Of a stretch of DNA of 64,000 bases, positions 30,324 to 39,327 are shown one piece after another; within the stretch, counting starts at the first letter, position 1; every line of letters begins with the position of its first letter. The notes under the pieces are model-generated. The model did no database searches. It saw nothing but the letters and a program-made list of their open reading frames with translations, and was not told the DNA's origin. Source of the DNA: Neorhizobium tomejilense. Its GTDB lineage: Bacteria; Pseudomonadota; Alphaproteobacteria; Rhizobiales; Rhizobiaceae. The stretch spans positions 1 to 64,000 of the forward strand of contig PVBG01000016.1 in assembly GCA_002968845.1 (NCBI GenBank), given 5' to 3'. The position numbers and the translations under genes were made by a program.

Positions 30324-32114
30324 TCAGTCCTTCTTCGGCGTCGGCATGACGCGGATGGCGAGTTCGCGCAGCTGCTGTGGCGTCGCCGGCGACGGGGCGC
30401 CCATAAGCAAGTCCTGCGCCTGCTGGTTCATCGGGAACAGCGTCACTTCGCGCAGGTTCTTGGCGCCGACGAGCAGCATGACGATACGGTCGATGCCGAA
30501 GGCGGCACCGCCATGCGGAGGCGCGCCGTACTGGAAGGCGCGATACATGCCGCCGAACCGATCCTCGACATCCGTCTGGCTGAGACCGACCTTTTCAAAG
30601 GCCTTGACCATCAGTTCCGGCGACTGGTTACGGATCGAACCCGAAGCGATTTCGAAGCCGTTGCACACCGCGTCGTACTGGAATGCCTTGATCGTCAGCG
30701 GATCCTGGTTTTCCAGCGCCTCGATGCCGCCCTGCGGCATGGAGAAGGGGTTGTGGGCGAAATCGAGCTTCTTTTCTTCCTCGCTCCATTCGTAGAACGG
30801 GAAGTCGACGATCCAGCACATGTCGAAACGGTCGCGGTCGACAAGGTTCAGTTCCTCGCCGGCGCGGGTGCGGGCTTCGCCTGCGAATTTGTAGAACTTG
30901 GCCGGGTCGCCGGCGACGAAGAAGCAGGCGTCGCCGTCATCCAGGCCGAGTTGGGTGCGGATCGCTTCGGTGCGCTCTTCGCCGATGTTCTTGGCGAGCG
31001 GGCCGGCGCCTTCGAGCTTGTCGCCTTCCTTGCGCCAGAAGATGTAGCCGAGGCCCGGCTGGCCGGTCGACTGCGCCCAGGCGTTCATGCGGTCGCAGAA
31101 TGCGCGGCTACCGCCGGTCTTGGCCGGGATCGCCCAGACTTCGACCTTGGGGTTGGCGGCAATCATGCCGGCGAACACCTTGAAGCCGGAGCCGGCGAAA
31201 TGTTCGGTGACGGCCTGCATCTCGATCGGGTTGCGCAGGTCCGGCTTGTCGGAACCATATTTGCGGATCGCCACGTCATAGGGAATGCGCGGCCAGTCCT
31301 TGGTGACCGGCTTGCCTTCGGCAAACTGTTCGAACACGCCGGTCATGACCGGACCCATCGTGTTCCAGACGTCCTCCTGGGTGACGAAGCTCATTTCCAG
31401 GTCGAGCTGGTAGAACTCGCCCGGCAGGCGGTCGGCGCGCGGGTCTTCATCGCGGAAGCACGGCGCGATCTGGAAATAACGGTCGAAGCCGGCGACCATC
31501 AAGAGCTGCTTGTACTGCTGCGGCGCCTGCGGCAGCGCGAAGAACTTGCCTTCATGGATGCGGCTCGGCACCAGGAAGTCGCGCGCGCCTTCCGGCGAGG
31601 ATGCCGTCAGGATCGGCGTCGAATATTCGGCGAAACCGATCTCGCCCATGCGGCGGCGCATGTCGGAAATGATCTGGGTGCGCTTGACGATGTTCCGGTG
31701 CAGGGTTTCGCGGCGCAGGTCGAGGAAGCGGTACTTGAGGCGCACGTCTTCCGGATAATCCGGCTCGCCGAACACCGGTAGCGGCAGTTCCTTGGCGGCG
31801 GAGAGCACTTCGATCTCCTGGGCATAGAGTTCGATCTCGCCGGTCGCCATGCCCTTGTTGACGGTGTCTTCCGAGCGCGCCTTGACGAGGCCGTCGATGC
31901 GGATGACCCATTCGCCGCGGACGATCTCGGCGGTCTTGAAGGCGGGGCTGTCCGGATCGGCGACGACCTGGGTCATGCCGTAATGGTCGCGAAGGTCGAT
32001 GAACAGCACGCCGCCGTGATCTCGCACGCGATGCACCCAGCCGGACAGGCGGACGGTCGATCCGACGTCGGACTTCTTGAGGGCGGCACAGGTATGGCTG
32101 CGGTAACGGTGCAT
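30324..32114 (-). CDS. aspS: Aspartyl-tRNA synthetase
   Basis: AspRS charges tRNA with aspartate. From ATG 32114 ([19 protein letters not shown]) the product has 596 residues. It has an OB-fold anticodon domain ([20 protein letters not shown]), class II motif 2 ([19 protein letters not shown]), the bacterial insertion domain and motif 3 ([16 protein letters not shown]). The longer frame to 32213 is not family-like. Whether it also charges tRNA-Asn cannot be judged from this window. Confidence 0.96.
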   Translation of the reverse strand: MHRYRSHTCAALKKSDVGSTVRLSGWVHRVRDHGGVLFIDLRDHYGMTQVVADPDSPAFKTAEIVRGEWVIRIDGLVKARSEDTVNKGMATGEIELYAQEIEVLSAAKELPLPVFGEPDYPEDVRLKYRFLDLRRETLHRNIVKRTQIISDMRRRMGEIGFAEYSTPILTASSPEGARDFLVPSRIHEGKFFALPQAPQQYKQLLMVAGFDRYFQIAPCFRDEDPRADRLPGEFYQLDLEMSFVTQEDVWNTMGPVMTGVFEQFAEGKPVTKDWPRIPYDVAIRKYGSDKPDLRNPIEMQAVTEHFAGSGFKVFAGMIAANPKVEVWAIPAKTGGSRAFCDRMNAWAQSTGQPGLGYIFWRKEGDKLEGAGPLAKNIGEERTEAIRTQLGLDDGDACFFVAGDPAKFYKFAGEARTRAGEELNLVDRDRFDMCWIVDFPFYEWSEEEKKLDFAHNPFSMPQGGIEALENQDPLTIKAFQYDAVCNGFEIASGSIRNQSPELMVKAFEKVGLSQTDVEDRFGGMYRAFQYGAPPHGGAAFGIDRIVMLLVGAKNLREVTLFPMNQQAQDLLMGAPSPATPQQLRELAIRVMPTPKKD

Positions 32115-32451
32115 TTCAGTATCCTGGACTGGTAGGTTTTGCGGTCTTTTGGCGTGCGATGCACGGCCTGCCGGCTTTATGGAAAATCGGCGGGAAAAGC
32201 GCATGATGGACATGCTTTGTCAAGGCAGAACCGATGTTCCGCCCAAACGCCTGCCGGGAATGACGGGATATCCTGCAGCCGTCAGCGTGTCGAGCCCGCC
32301 GCGAACAGGCCGCTCATCGCCCTCTCCATGAACCGCTCACATCAGAAAGACCAAGCGTGTCGCTTATCGCTGGCCTTGCCGATGGTTCGGGATATAAAAT
32401 GGGTAGAACCGTCCAAAACCTCTCGCGATTCCCGCATAAAGCCCTCCCCTG
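32115..32451 (+). other. Intergenic region between aspS and an MFS gene (337 bp)
   Basis: This is the shared divergent promoter region. No gene, repeat or RNA was recognised in it. Confidence 0.6.
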
Positions 32452-33699
32452 ATGAGCCATATCCGTCCGCTGATCCCCCTCCTCGTCACTGCAGGCATCC
32501 TGATCGGCGGCAACGGGTTGCAGGGCACCTATATCGCGCTGCGCGGCACTACTGAGGGCTTTTCGCCGTCGACCATCGGCATGATCGGGGCCGGCTACAG
32601 CATCGGCTTCGCCGTCGGCTGCATGTACGTGACGCGGCTGCTCAGGCAGATCGGCCATATCCGCACCTTCTCGGCGATGGCGGCGGTCACCGCGTCCGCT
32701 TCGATCGGCATGTCGATGATCGTCGACCCGACTTTCTGGTTCGCGATGCGCTTCGTGACCGGCATCGCGGTGGCCAGCCTGTTTGCGACGGTCGAGAGCT
32801 GGATCAACGCCAAGGTCACCAATGCCAATCGGGCGCGCACGCTCTCCGTCTACCGTTTCGTCGATCTCGGCTCCGTGACGGTGGCACAATACATCATCCC
32901 GACCGTCGGCATCGAAGGCCCGATCATCTTCAACATCATCACCATCGCGCTGATCCTGTCGCTGGTGCCGATCTCGATTGCAGACAAGTCGAGCCCGGCG
33001 CCGCCGGAAACGATCGCCTTCGATCTCAAGGCGGTCTGGCGTATCTCGCCGCTTGCGGTCGTGGGCGTCATTTCGGTCGGCCTGTCGATGGCGGCCTTCC
33101 GCAATATTGGGCCGATCTACGCGGCAGAGATCGGCATGAGCATCACCTCGATCGCCACCTTCATGAGCGCCGGCATCGTCGGCGGCGTGGTGCTGCAATA
33201 TCCGCTCGGCATCTATTCCGACAGGCTCGACCGGCGCCGCGTCATCCTGTGGACGACGATCGGCTCGATCGTCACCGGCGCCTACCTCTCCTTCGGTGCC
33301 GGCACCAGCGAGACCGCCAATATCGTCAGCGTCTTCCTGTTCGGCGCCTTCTCGATGCCGCTCTATTCGCTGTGCTCGGCGCATGGCAACGATTACGCCA
33401 AGCCCGGCGAGCATGCGCTGGTTTCGGCCGGCCTGCTGTTCTACTGGTCGGTCGGAGCGACGATCGGGCCGCTGCTCGCCTCGGTCCTGCTGCAGTATTG
33501 CGGGCCCCGCGCCTTTTTCGCCTACACCTCGTTCATCTTCCTGGGCTTCATGATCTTCACGTTGAGGCGGATGGGGGCGCGTCCTTCAGTGCCCCCGGCG
33601 GAGCGTTCCTGGCGCTTCCGGGCATTGCTCCGGACGTCGGCTTATTTCAACCGGCTCGCTGGCCCACCCGACAGACCCGATAAAGACGAGCGGGAGTAA
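32452..33699 (+). CDS. Major facilitator superfamily transporter
   Basis: The 415-residue product has about 12 hydrophobic segments and the MFS loop motif DRLDRRRVILWTT between segments 8 and 9. It resembles the YcaD/UhpC-like group of sugar or drug transporters (VESWINAKVTNANRARTLS is shared with YcaD-type proteins). Substrate is unknown. It stands alone between aspS and rnd, about 80 bases ahead of rnd on the same strand. Confidence 0.85.
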   Translation: MSHIRPLIPLLVTAGILIGGNGLQGTYIALRGTTEGFSPSTIGMIGAGYSIGFAVGCMYVTRLLRQIGHIRTFSAMAAVTASASIGMSMIVDPTFWFAMRFVTGIAVASLFATVESWINAKVTNANRARTLSVYRFVDLGSVTVAQYIIPTVGIEGPIIFNIITIALILSLVPISIADKSSPAPPETIAFDLKAVWRISPLAVVGVISVGLSMAAFRNIGPIYAAEIGMSITSIATFMSAGIVGGVVLQYPLGIYSDRLDRRRVILWTTIGSIVTGAYLSFGAGTSETANIVSVFLFGAFSMPLYSLCSAHGNDYAKPGEHALVSAGLLFYWSVGATIGPLLASVLLQYCGPRAFFAYTSFIFLGFMIFTLRRMGARPSVPPAERSWRFRALLRTSAYFNRLAGPPDRPDKDERE

Positions 33700-33776
33700 A
33701 GGTTAAACACCGTTCCGTATTGACATATGCGGCCGGAAGGAGAAGGAAGGTTGATCACCCTCACGTGAATGAAACG

Positions 33777-34922
33777 ATGATCCAGACCACCACCGCACTC
33801 GAAGAAGCCTGCATCCAGCTGGCCCAATCGGACTTCATCACCATCGACACCGAGTTCCTCAGGGAAACGACCTTCTGGCCCGAGCTGTGCCTCATCCAGA
33901 TGGCGAGCCCGACCGTGGAAGTTCTCGTCGATCCGCTCGCCAAGGGGTTGAGCCTGAAACCCTTCTTCGAGCTGATGGCCAATCCCGCCGTCACCAAGGT
34001 GTTTCACGCCGCCCGCCAGGATATCGAAATCATCCACCATCTCGGCAATCTGGTGCCGCATCCGATCTTCGACACCCAGGTCGCCGCCATGGTCTGCGGC
34101 TTCGGGGATTCGGTCTCCTACGACCAGCTCGTCAATCGCATCAAGGGCGAGAATCTCGACAAGTCCTCGCGCTTCACCGACTGGAGCCGCCGGCCGCTTT
34201 CCGACAAGCAGCTGGAATATGCGCTGGCCGACGTCACCCATCTGCGCGACGTCTATCTCTTCCTCAAGGCCCAGCTCGAACGGGAAGGCCGGGCGCTGTG
34301 GCTGACCGAGGAAATGGCCGTGCTGGAATCGCCCGGCACCTATGACCTGCATCCGGACGACGCTTGGGCGCGCCTCAAGTCGCGCCTGCGCAAGCCGACC
34401 GAGCTCGCCGTCCTGAAATTCGTCGCCGCCTGGCGCGAGCGCGAAGCGCGCAGCCGCAATGTGCCGCGTTCCCGCGTGCTGAAGGATGACGCGATCTACG
34501 AGATCGCCCAGCAGCAGCCGAAGGATGTGGAAGCCATGTCGCGGCTTCGCACCATTCCGAAAGGCTGGGAGCGCTCCGCCTCCGGCACCGCCATCATCGA
34601 GGCGGTCAATGCAGCACTTGCCCTACCGAAGACCGAGATGCCGCATGCGCCGAAACATGTGCATGTTCCGGAAGGCACCGCGGCCGCCGTCGAGTTGCTC
34701 AAGGTTCTCCTGAAGCTGATCTCCGACAAGCAGGGCGTCGCCGCCAAGATCATCGCCAATACCGACGATCTCGAAAGGATCGCCGCCGAGGGTGAGGCAG
34801 CCGATGTCGGCGCCTTGCACGGCTGGCGCCGCGACCTTTTCGGCGAAACCGCCTTGAAACTGATCAGCGGCGGCGTGGCCCTGCGCTTCGTCAACAAGAA
34901 GGTCGAGGCGGTAGAGCTTTAA
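33777..34922 (+). CDS. rnd: Ribonuclease D
   Basis: RNase D trims 3' ends of tRNA and other small RNAs. From ATG 33777 the product has 381 residues. The DEDDy exonuclease signatures are ITIDTEFLRE, HAARQDIEIIHHL and YALADVTHL. An HRDC domain follows at about 205-285 (PTELAVLKFVAAWREREAR). A GTG at 33765 is another possible start. The GGAAGG stretch upstream is too far for either, so the start is uncertain. Confidence 0.93.
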   Translation: MIQTTTALEEACIQLAQSDFITIDTEFLRETTFWPELCLIQMASPTVEVLVDPLAKGLSLKPFFELMANPAVTKVFHAARQDIEIIHHLGNLVPHPIFDTQVAAMVCGFGDSVSYDQLVNRIKGENLDKSSRFTDWSRRPLSDKQLEYALADVTHLRDVYLFLKAQLEREGRALWLTEEMAVLESPGTYDLHPDDAWARLKSRLRKPTELAVLKFVAAWREREARSRNVPRSRVLKDDAIYEIAQQQPKDVEAMSRLRTIPKGWERSASGTAIIEAVNAALALPKTEMPHAPKHVHVPEGTAAAVELLKVLLKLISDKQGVAAKIIANTDDLERIAAEGEAADVGALHGWRRDLFGETALKLISGGVALRFVNKKVEAVEL

Positions 34923-34979
34923 GGGCTGTGCCCTGATCGCTTGCCTCGAACTTCGCGGCGCTGGAGGCCTGAGCGACCG

Positions 34980-35297
34980 ATGCGCTATCTGACATCGAAT
35001 GTCCTGATCGCAGTCGTCGTCCTGCTCTCGCTGTTGCTTGTCCTTCTCATGGAAGCGGCGAGCCTTGGAGCCTTTTCGCCGCTCTGGATCCGCCCGATCA
35101 CCCGGGTGATCTGCGCCGCCAACCTGCTCGTCGCCCTCGCAGGTCTCGTAACCTCGCGGTCAGCCGCCTGGATCAACTATTTGCTGTTGAGCATCACTGC
35201 CTATGTCGTGGCCTCGACCACGCCGATCGCCGCGCTCTGGGTCATTCCGAAGACTATGTTCTTCGCAGTCATTCATGCATTTTCGAGCCTTTGGTGA
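34980..35297 (+). CDS. Small membrane protein of unknown function
   Basis: The 105-residue product from ATG 34980 (GGAGG about 13 bases upstream) has three hydrophobic segments: 6-27, 40-58 and 64-90. No family is recognised. Its last 29 bases overlap the end of the convergent DUF2000 gene. Codon use is similar to rnd. Confidence 0.6.
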   Translation: MRYLTSNVLIAVVVLLSLLLVLLMEAASLGAFSPLWIRPITRVICAANLLVALAGLVTSRSAAWINYLLLSITAYVVASTTPIAALWVIPKTMFFAVIHAFSSLW

Positions 35298-35676
35298 TCT
35301 TGTCGGCGATCTTCTTCTCGGCCCTGAGCGCGATGCCGACCAGTTTCGCATCCTCCGGCGCAAACTGCGCGAATACCTCGCGATTGGCCGCGTCATGCCC
35401 GGTCGAGAACATTTCGTCGATATACGCCGATGTCGTCACCTCCCGCTCCAGCGAGCGCCTGTGGATGGTGCGCAGCGTCTCCTGGTCGGCGGTCAGCACC
35501 ACGATCGGCTGGATGCTTATCGGATTGTAGACATGACCCGCCGCATCCCGATATGCTTCACCAATGATCGCGGGATTTTGCGCGATGATGCCGCTCGTCA
35601 GAAACGCAGTCACGTTGAGCTCCTGCCAGGGGGCGAGGTCATCGCGAAGCACGATCGCGATCTTGGTATCGAACAT
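35269..35676 (-). CDS. DUF2000 domain protein
   Basis: The 135-residue product, from ATG 35676 (GGAG ten bases upstream), begins MFDTKIAIVLRDDLAPWQEL. The LNVTAFLTSGI region fits DUF2000, a family with a peptidyl-tRNA-hydrolase-like fold but no known function. Other parts such as PIVVLTADQETLRTIHRRSL and MFSTGHDAANREVF are typical. The gene is divergent from an AraC regulator and the two ATG codons share two bases. A regulator-target relation is likely but unproven. Confidence 0.82.
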   Translation of the reverse strand: MFDTKIAIVLRDDLAPWQELNVTAFLTSGIIAQNPAIIGEAYRDAAGHVYNPISIQPIVVLTADQETLRTIHRRSLEREVTTSAYIDEMFSTGHDAANREVFAQFAPEDAKLVGIALRAEKKIADKITKGSKMHE

Positions 35677-36619
35677 GAAAAACAACTCCGTCGAAGGTTA
35701 TGCGAGAACTGACGAGATAGCGGCAGCCGATGCCGCGGGTCTTGAACGTTCGTGCAGCGCCGCAAGCGCATCCGGCGGCAGCGCAAGGCGCGCGCCTGAT
35801 GGCAGCGCAAGGGGCGCGCCTGATGGCATCGTCCAGGCGCCCTCCTCGCGCGGCATCGAGAGGATCGAGGCACGGTTCCACGGGCTCGGTTTCGAGCCGC
35901 ATCGCCACGACACCTACGCGATCGGGATGACGCTTTCCGGCGTGCAGACCTTCCAGTATCGCGGTGCCGCCCGCGCCAGCCTGCCCGGCAATGTCATCGT
36001 GCTGCATCCGGACGAGGTGCATGACGGGGCGGCAGGCACCGACGCCGGGCTGCGCTACCGCATGCTCTACCTCCCGCCGGAGCGGCTGATCGAGGCGGTC
36101 GGCGGTTCGCGCGGCCTGCCCTTCGTGCCTGATCCCATCATAGCGGATGCGGAATTCCGGCAGTGTCTTGTCGAAGCCCTGGACGATCTCGCGGCCGAGC
36201 CGCAGGACCTGCTGCTCGACGACCTGATCGGCCGCATGGCAACAAGCCTCTGGCGCCATGCGGACGGCAAGGGTGGTGCGCCGGGCACGCCGCGCGCGCA
36301 ACAGGCGGTTCTGCGCTGCCGCGATTACCTGCAGGCGAATTCGGGCCGCACGGTTTCTTCCGAGGAACTCGAGGAGGTGAGCGGCTTCGACCGCTACACG
36401 ACCGCAAGGCAGTTCCGGAAACTTCTGGGAACGAGCCCGCACCGCTACCTCGTCATGCGCCGGCTCGACCGGGCAAAGATCATGCTGTCGGAAGGCGGCA
36501 GCCTGGCGGATGTCGCAGCCGATACGGGCTTTGCCGATCAGGCGCATTTCACCCGTCATTTCAAGAAGACATTCGGCATGACGCCCGGGCGCTGGGTGGC
36601 GCTCAGCAGGAGCGTCTGA
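35675..36619 (+). CDS. AraC family transcriptional regulator
   Basis: The 314-residue product has an N-terminal cupin-type sensing domain (about 65-200; HRHDTYAIGMTLSGVQTF, VIVLHPDEVHDG). The C-terminal AraC DNA-binding domain has two helix-turn-helix units (about 215-310; SSEELEEVSGFDRYTTARQF and SLADVAADTGFADQAHFTRH). No in-frame start codon exists between 35678 and the sensing domain, so the start must be ATG 35675 or further upstream. The N-terminal 60 residues are low in complexity and include an 8-residue duplication. Effector is unknown; DUF2000 is the probable target. Confidence 0.85.
   Translation: MKNNSVEGYARTDEIAAADAAGLERSCSAASASGGSARRAPDGSARGAPDGIVQAPSSRGIERIEARFHGLGFEPHRHDTYAIGMTLSGVQTFQYRGAARASLPGNVIVLHPDEVHDGAAGTDAGLRYRMLYLPPERLIEAVGGSRGLPFVPDPIIADAEFRQCLVEALDDLAAEPQDLLLDDLIGRMATSLWRHADGKGGAPGTPRAQQAVLRCRDYLQANSGRTVSSEELEEVSGFDRYTTARQFRKLLGTSPHRYLVMRRLDRAKIMLSEGGSLADVAADTGFADQAHFTRHFKKTFGMTPGRWVALSRSV
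35777..35824. repeat. 24-bp tandem duplication inside the AraC gene
   Basis: Two adjacent 24-base units differ at one base. They encode GSARRAPD and GSARGAPD in frame. The next four bases start a third copy (GGCA), then the match ends. Confidence 0.9.
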
Positions 36620-36642
36620 GGCCGCCGGCCTTTGTGAAATTT

Positions 36643-36693
36643 CAGTCATCAAAGCTTCATCGAAGCGTCAATCTTCCATCACCTCACCGTCAT
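36643..36693 (+). promoter_or_regulatory. Tandem Pho-box array (PhoB binding sites)
   Basis: Five heptamers begin at 36643, 36654, 36665, 36676 and 36687: CAGTCAT, GCTTCAT, GCGTCAA, CCATCAC, CCGTCAT. All share the TCA core at exact 11-base steps, as in the PhoB consensus CTGTCAT-N4-CTGTCAT. They precede a phytase-like gene whose start is 54 bases downstream. Confidence 0.72.
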
Positions 36694-36708
36694 GCACTCA
36701 CCTTAACC

Positions 36709-36733
36709 GGTTGGCGTCTTCGACACGCCAACC
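36709..36733 (+). promoter_or_regulatory. Perfect hairpin in leader of phytase-like gene
   Basis: GGTTGGCGT and ACGCCAACC form a perfect 9-bp stem around a 7-base loop (CTTCGAC). It ends just before the AGGTG ribosome site of the gene at 36747. It has no T-run, so it is not a normal terminator. Confidence 0.55.
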
Positions 36734-36746
36734 AACAGGTGAATTC

Positions 36747-38105
36747 ATGACCCGCTTTTTGCTCACCACCGTCGCGCTCGCCGCGCTGATCGGCGGCTCC
36801 GCTTCTGCTGACGACAAGGTATTCCCGGCCAAGCTCACTGGCCAGGCGATCCTTCCCGCCAACACGGTCGTTCCGGCTCCGGCCGATGCACCGGCGTTCC
36901 TCAAGACCTCCGGCAAGTTCACCACTGCCGACCGCAAGCGCACCGAAGCCCTCGGCACCCTGCCGGGCAAGGACGGCGCCCGCGTGACGGACGTCAAGCT
37001 GCCGCTCGACGGCCAGCCGATCCAGGGTTTCTCCGGCATCAAGACCATGGCCGACGGCACGTTCTGGACGCTGTCGGACAACGGTTTCGGCGGCAAGAGC
37101 AATTCCTCCGACGCCATGCTGTTCCTGCACCAGATGAAATTCGACTGGGCCGCCAACAAGGCCGAAGTCGTCAAGAACGTCTTCCTCTCCGACCCGAACA
37201 AGATCGCGCCGTTCCCGATCGTCACGGAAGCTTCGGAGACCCGTTACCTCACCGGCGCCGATTTCGACATCGAATCGATCCAGCCGGTCGCAGACGGTTT
37301 CTGGCTCGGTGATGAATTCGGTCCCTACCTGATAAAGGTCGACATGCAAGGCCGCCTGACCGACGTCGTCGCCACCACGGTCGACGGCAAGCCGGTCACG
37401 TCTCCCGACAGCCCGCTCGTCCAGCTCCAGGCGAACCCGGTCGCCAAGGCACCGGTCTTCAACGTGAAGCGTTCCGGCGGTTATGAAGGACTTGCGATGT
37501 CCAAGGACGGGGCCAAGCTCTACGGCCTGCTCGAAGGACCGCTCTATAAGGAAGACGGCAAGGTCGAAGACGCAGAGGGGCTGACGGCGCTGCGCGTCAT
37601 CGAGTTCGACGTCGCCTCCAAGAAATGGACCGGCCGCTCGTGGCTTTACCCGCTCTCCAAGGGCGGCGAGGCGATCGGCGACTTCAACATGGTCGACGCG
37701 ACCACCGCTCTCGTCATCGAGCGCGACAACGGTGCCGGCACCGCCGACAAGCCCTGCGCCGATCCGGCAAAGCCCGAGCCGACCTGCTTCAACGCGCCGG
37801 CCAAGCACAAGCGCGTCTACAAGATCGAAATGACCGACGCCAATGTCGGCAAGGCCGTCCGCAAGATCGGCTATATCGACCTGATGAACATCCAGGACCC
37901 GGACAACAAGAAGAAGGCCGGCAGCGTCGCCGGCGTCTACGACATGCCGTTCGTGACGATCGAGAATGTCGATGTCATCGACGCCACCCACATCATCATC
38001 GGCAACGACAACAACCTGCCCTTCTCCGCCGGCCGCGCCGTCGACAAGGCCGACAACAACGAGTTCAGCGTGCTCGAAGTCGGTGAGTTTCTGGCTGCGA
38101 AGTAA
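36747..38105 (+). CDS. Secreted esterase-like/phytase-like protein
   Basis: The 452-residue product from ATG 36747 (AGGTGAATTC upstream) has a signal peptide (about residues 1-21, ending ASA). The family called esterase-like activity of phytase follows: QGFSGIKTMADGTFWTLSDNG, DFDIESIQPVADGFWLGDEF, GGYEGLAMSKDGAKLYGLLE and NMVDATTALVIERDNG. These segments form a beta-propeller in related proteins. It is periplasmic or secreted, probably a phosphoester hydrolase. The Pho-box array directly upstream supports expression under phosphate starvation. A terminator follows. Confidence 0.87.
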   Translation: MTRFLLTTVALAALIGGSASADDKVFPAKLTGQAILPANTVVPAPADAPAFLKTSGKFTTADRKRTEALGTLPGKDGARVTDVKLPLDGQPIQGFSGIKTMADGTFWTLSDNGFGGKSNSSDAMLFLHQMKFDWAANKAEVVKNVFLSDPNKIAPFPIVTEASETRYLTGADFDIESIQPVADGFWLGDEFGPYLIKVDMQGRLTDVVATTVDGKPVTSPDSPLVQLQANPVAKAPVFNVKRSGGYEGLAMSKDGAKLYGLLEGPLYKEDGKVEDAEGLTALRVIEFDVASKKWTGRSWLYPLSKGGEAIGDFNMVDATTALVIERDNGAGTADKPCADPAKPEPTCFNAPAKHKRVYKIEMTDANVGKAVRKIGYIDLMNIQDPDNKKKAGSVAGVYDMPFVTIENVDVIDATHIIIGNDNNLPFSAGRAVDKADNNEFSVLEVGEFLAAK

Positions 38106-38127
38106 GCAGCAGACGTCCCAAAGCGAA

Positions 38128-38159
38128 GAGCGTCCGGTGAAAGCCGGGCGCTCTTTTTG
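38128..38159 (+). terminator. Rho-independent terminator after phytase-like gene
   Basis: The stem AGAGCGTCCGG / CCGGGCGCTCT (one G-T pair) with loop TGAAAG is followed by five T. Confidence 0.88.
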
Positions 38160-38372
38160 CTTGGACACGGAGATAGAGCAGCCCGGCGATTCACGGGGAC
38201 CACTCATCCATAAAATGGCATTATGTTATGTATTTCGCACATCTACAGCCATAAATCGTATTGAGATAGCGTGTCCATCATTGAGGCGGCGGCATGGGCC
38301 GACAGCTCTTGCCGCAACGTGAGCTTGCCTGCGTAGCCGGCAGCCAATGACTGGAAAGGTCTAAACCCAAAG

Positions 38373-39326
38373 ATGTCCGCAAAAGAAAAGCCACTTATCG
38401 CGATTGTCGGGGCAACGAGCAAACAAGGGCGAAGCGTAGCCGCGGCACTTCTTCGTAGCGAGCGTTTCCGTGTACGTGCTTTAACCCGGAAAAAGGATTC
38501 AACCGAGGCTTTAAGACTGGAAAAACTCGGTGCGGAAATCGTGACGGTCCCTCTTGAACCTGGTTTTCAGAAGGATCTCATTGCTGCATTCAAGGGCGCG
38601 GATGGCGCATTTCTGATGACGCCACCCATCGCCCCGCCGCAGACAACCGAGGCTCCTCTCGGCCGAGAACTGGCCGACGCCGCAGTTGAGGCGGGCGTCG
38701 GGCATATTGTTTTCAGCACCCTCGAGAATGTCGACAAGATCTCGGGCGGGACGAAGTATGCCCCGCACTTCACCGACAAAGCGTGCGTTGCAGACTACAT
38801 TCGCGGCCTGCCGATCTCTCATTCCTTCATAATGCCGGCGTTCTTTTACACGAACCTTCTCGAATATTATGTGCCGCGCATGGAGGGGGATACTCTCCTC
38901 TTGCCGGTTTATCTTCCTGAGGACTTCCGAGCGCCTTTTGTCGATCCGCTCACGGCGACAGGGCCGGTCGTGCTCGAGATTTTTTCAAATCCCGGGCGTT
39001 ACAACGGGAAAACTCTGCCGATCGTCGGCGATATCATTTCTCCGCGCGAGATGATCGAAACTTTTCAGCGCGTGACCGGCCTTAAAGCTGAGTATCGAAA
39101 CGCGTTCACCAGGGATGGCCTTCTGCAATATTTTCCGGAGTTTGCCGCTAACGAACTTCTCGTGCGAGAGCTTCTGGGGATGGTCGAATACGCTGTCGAA
39201 TACGGTTATTTCGGTAAAGAGCATGATCTCGAATGGAGTCGTCGTCTGAATCCCGACATGCTCAACTGGGAGCAGTATCTGCGGACGACAGGGTGGCGTG
39301 GCCATAGACGATCTTTCGGCCCCTGA
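38373..39326 (+). CDS. NmrA-like NAD(P)-binding protein
   Basis: The 317-residue product has a Rossmann fold with the nucleotide motif IAIVGATSKQGRSVAAAL at the N-terminus. NmrA/HSCARG-type features follow: ADGAFLMTPP, GVGHIVFSTLENVDKISGG and PAFFYTNLLEYY. Such proteins are redox sensors or quinone reductases. The substrate is unknown. The gene is convergent with a LysR gene, with one base between the stop codons. Its codon use is less GC-biased than the flanking core genes, suggesting recent transfer. Confidence 0.85.
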   Translation: MSAKEKPLIAIVGATSKQGRSVAAALLRSERFRVRALTRKKDSTEALRLEKLGAEIVTVPLEPGFQKDLIAAFKGADGAFLMTPPIAPPQTTEAPLGRELADAAVEAGVGHIVFSTLENVDKISGGTKYAPHFTDKACVADYIRGLPISHSFIMPAFFYTNLLEYYVPRMEGDTLLLPVYLPEDFRAPFVDPLTATGPVVLEIFSNPGRYNGKTLPIVGDIISPREMIETFQRVTGLKAEYRNAFTRDGLLQYFPEFAANELLVRELLGMVEYAVEYGYFGKEHDLEWSRRLNPDMLNWEQYLRTTGWRGHRRSFGP

Positions 39327-39327
39327 T

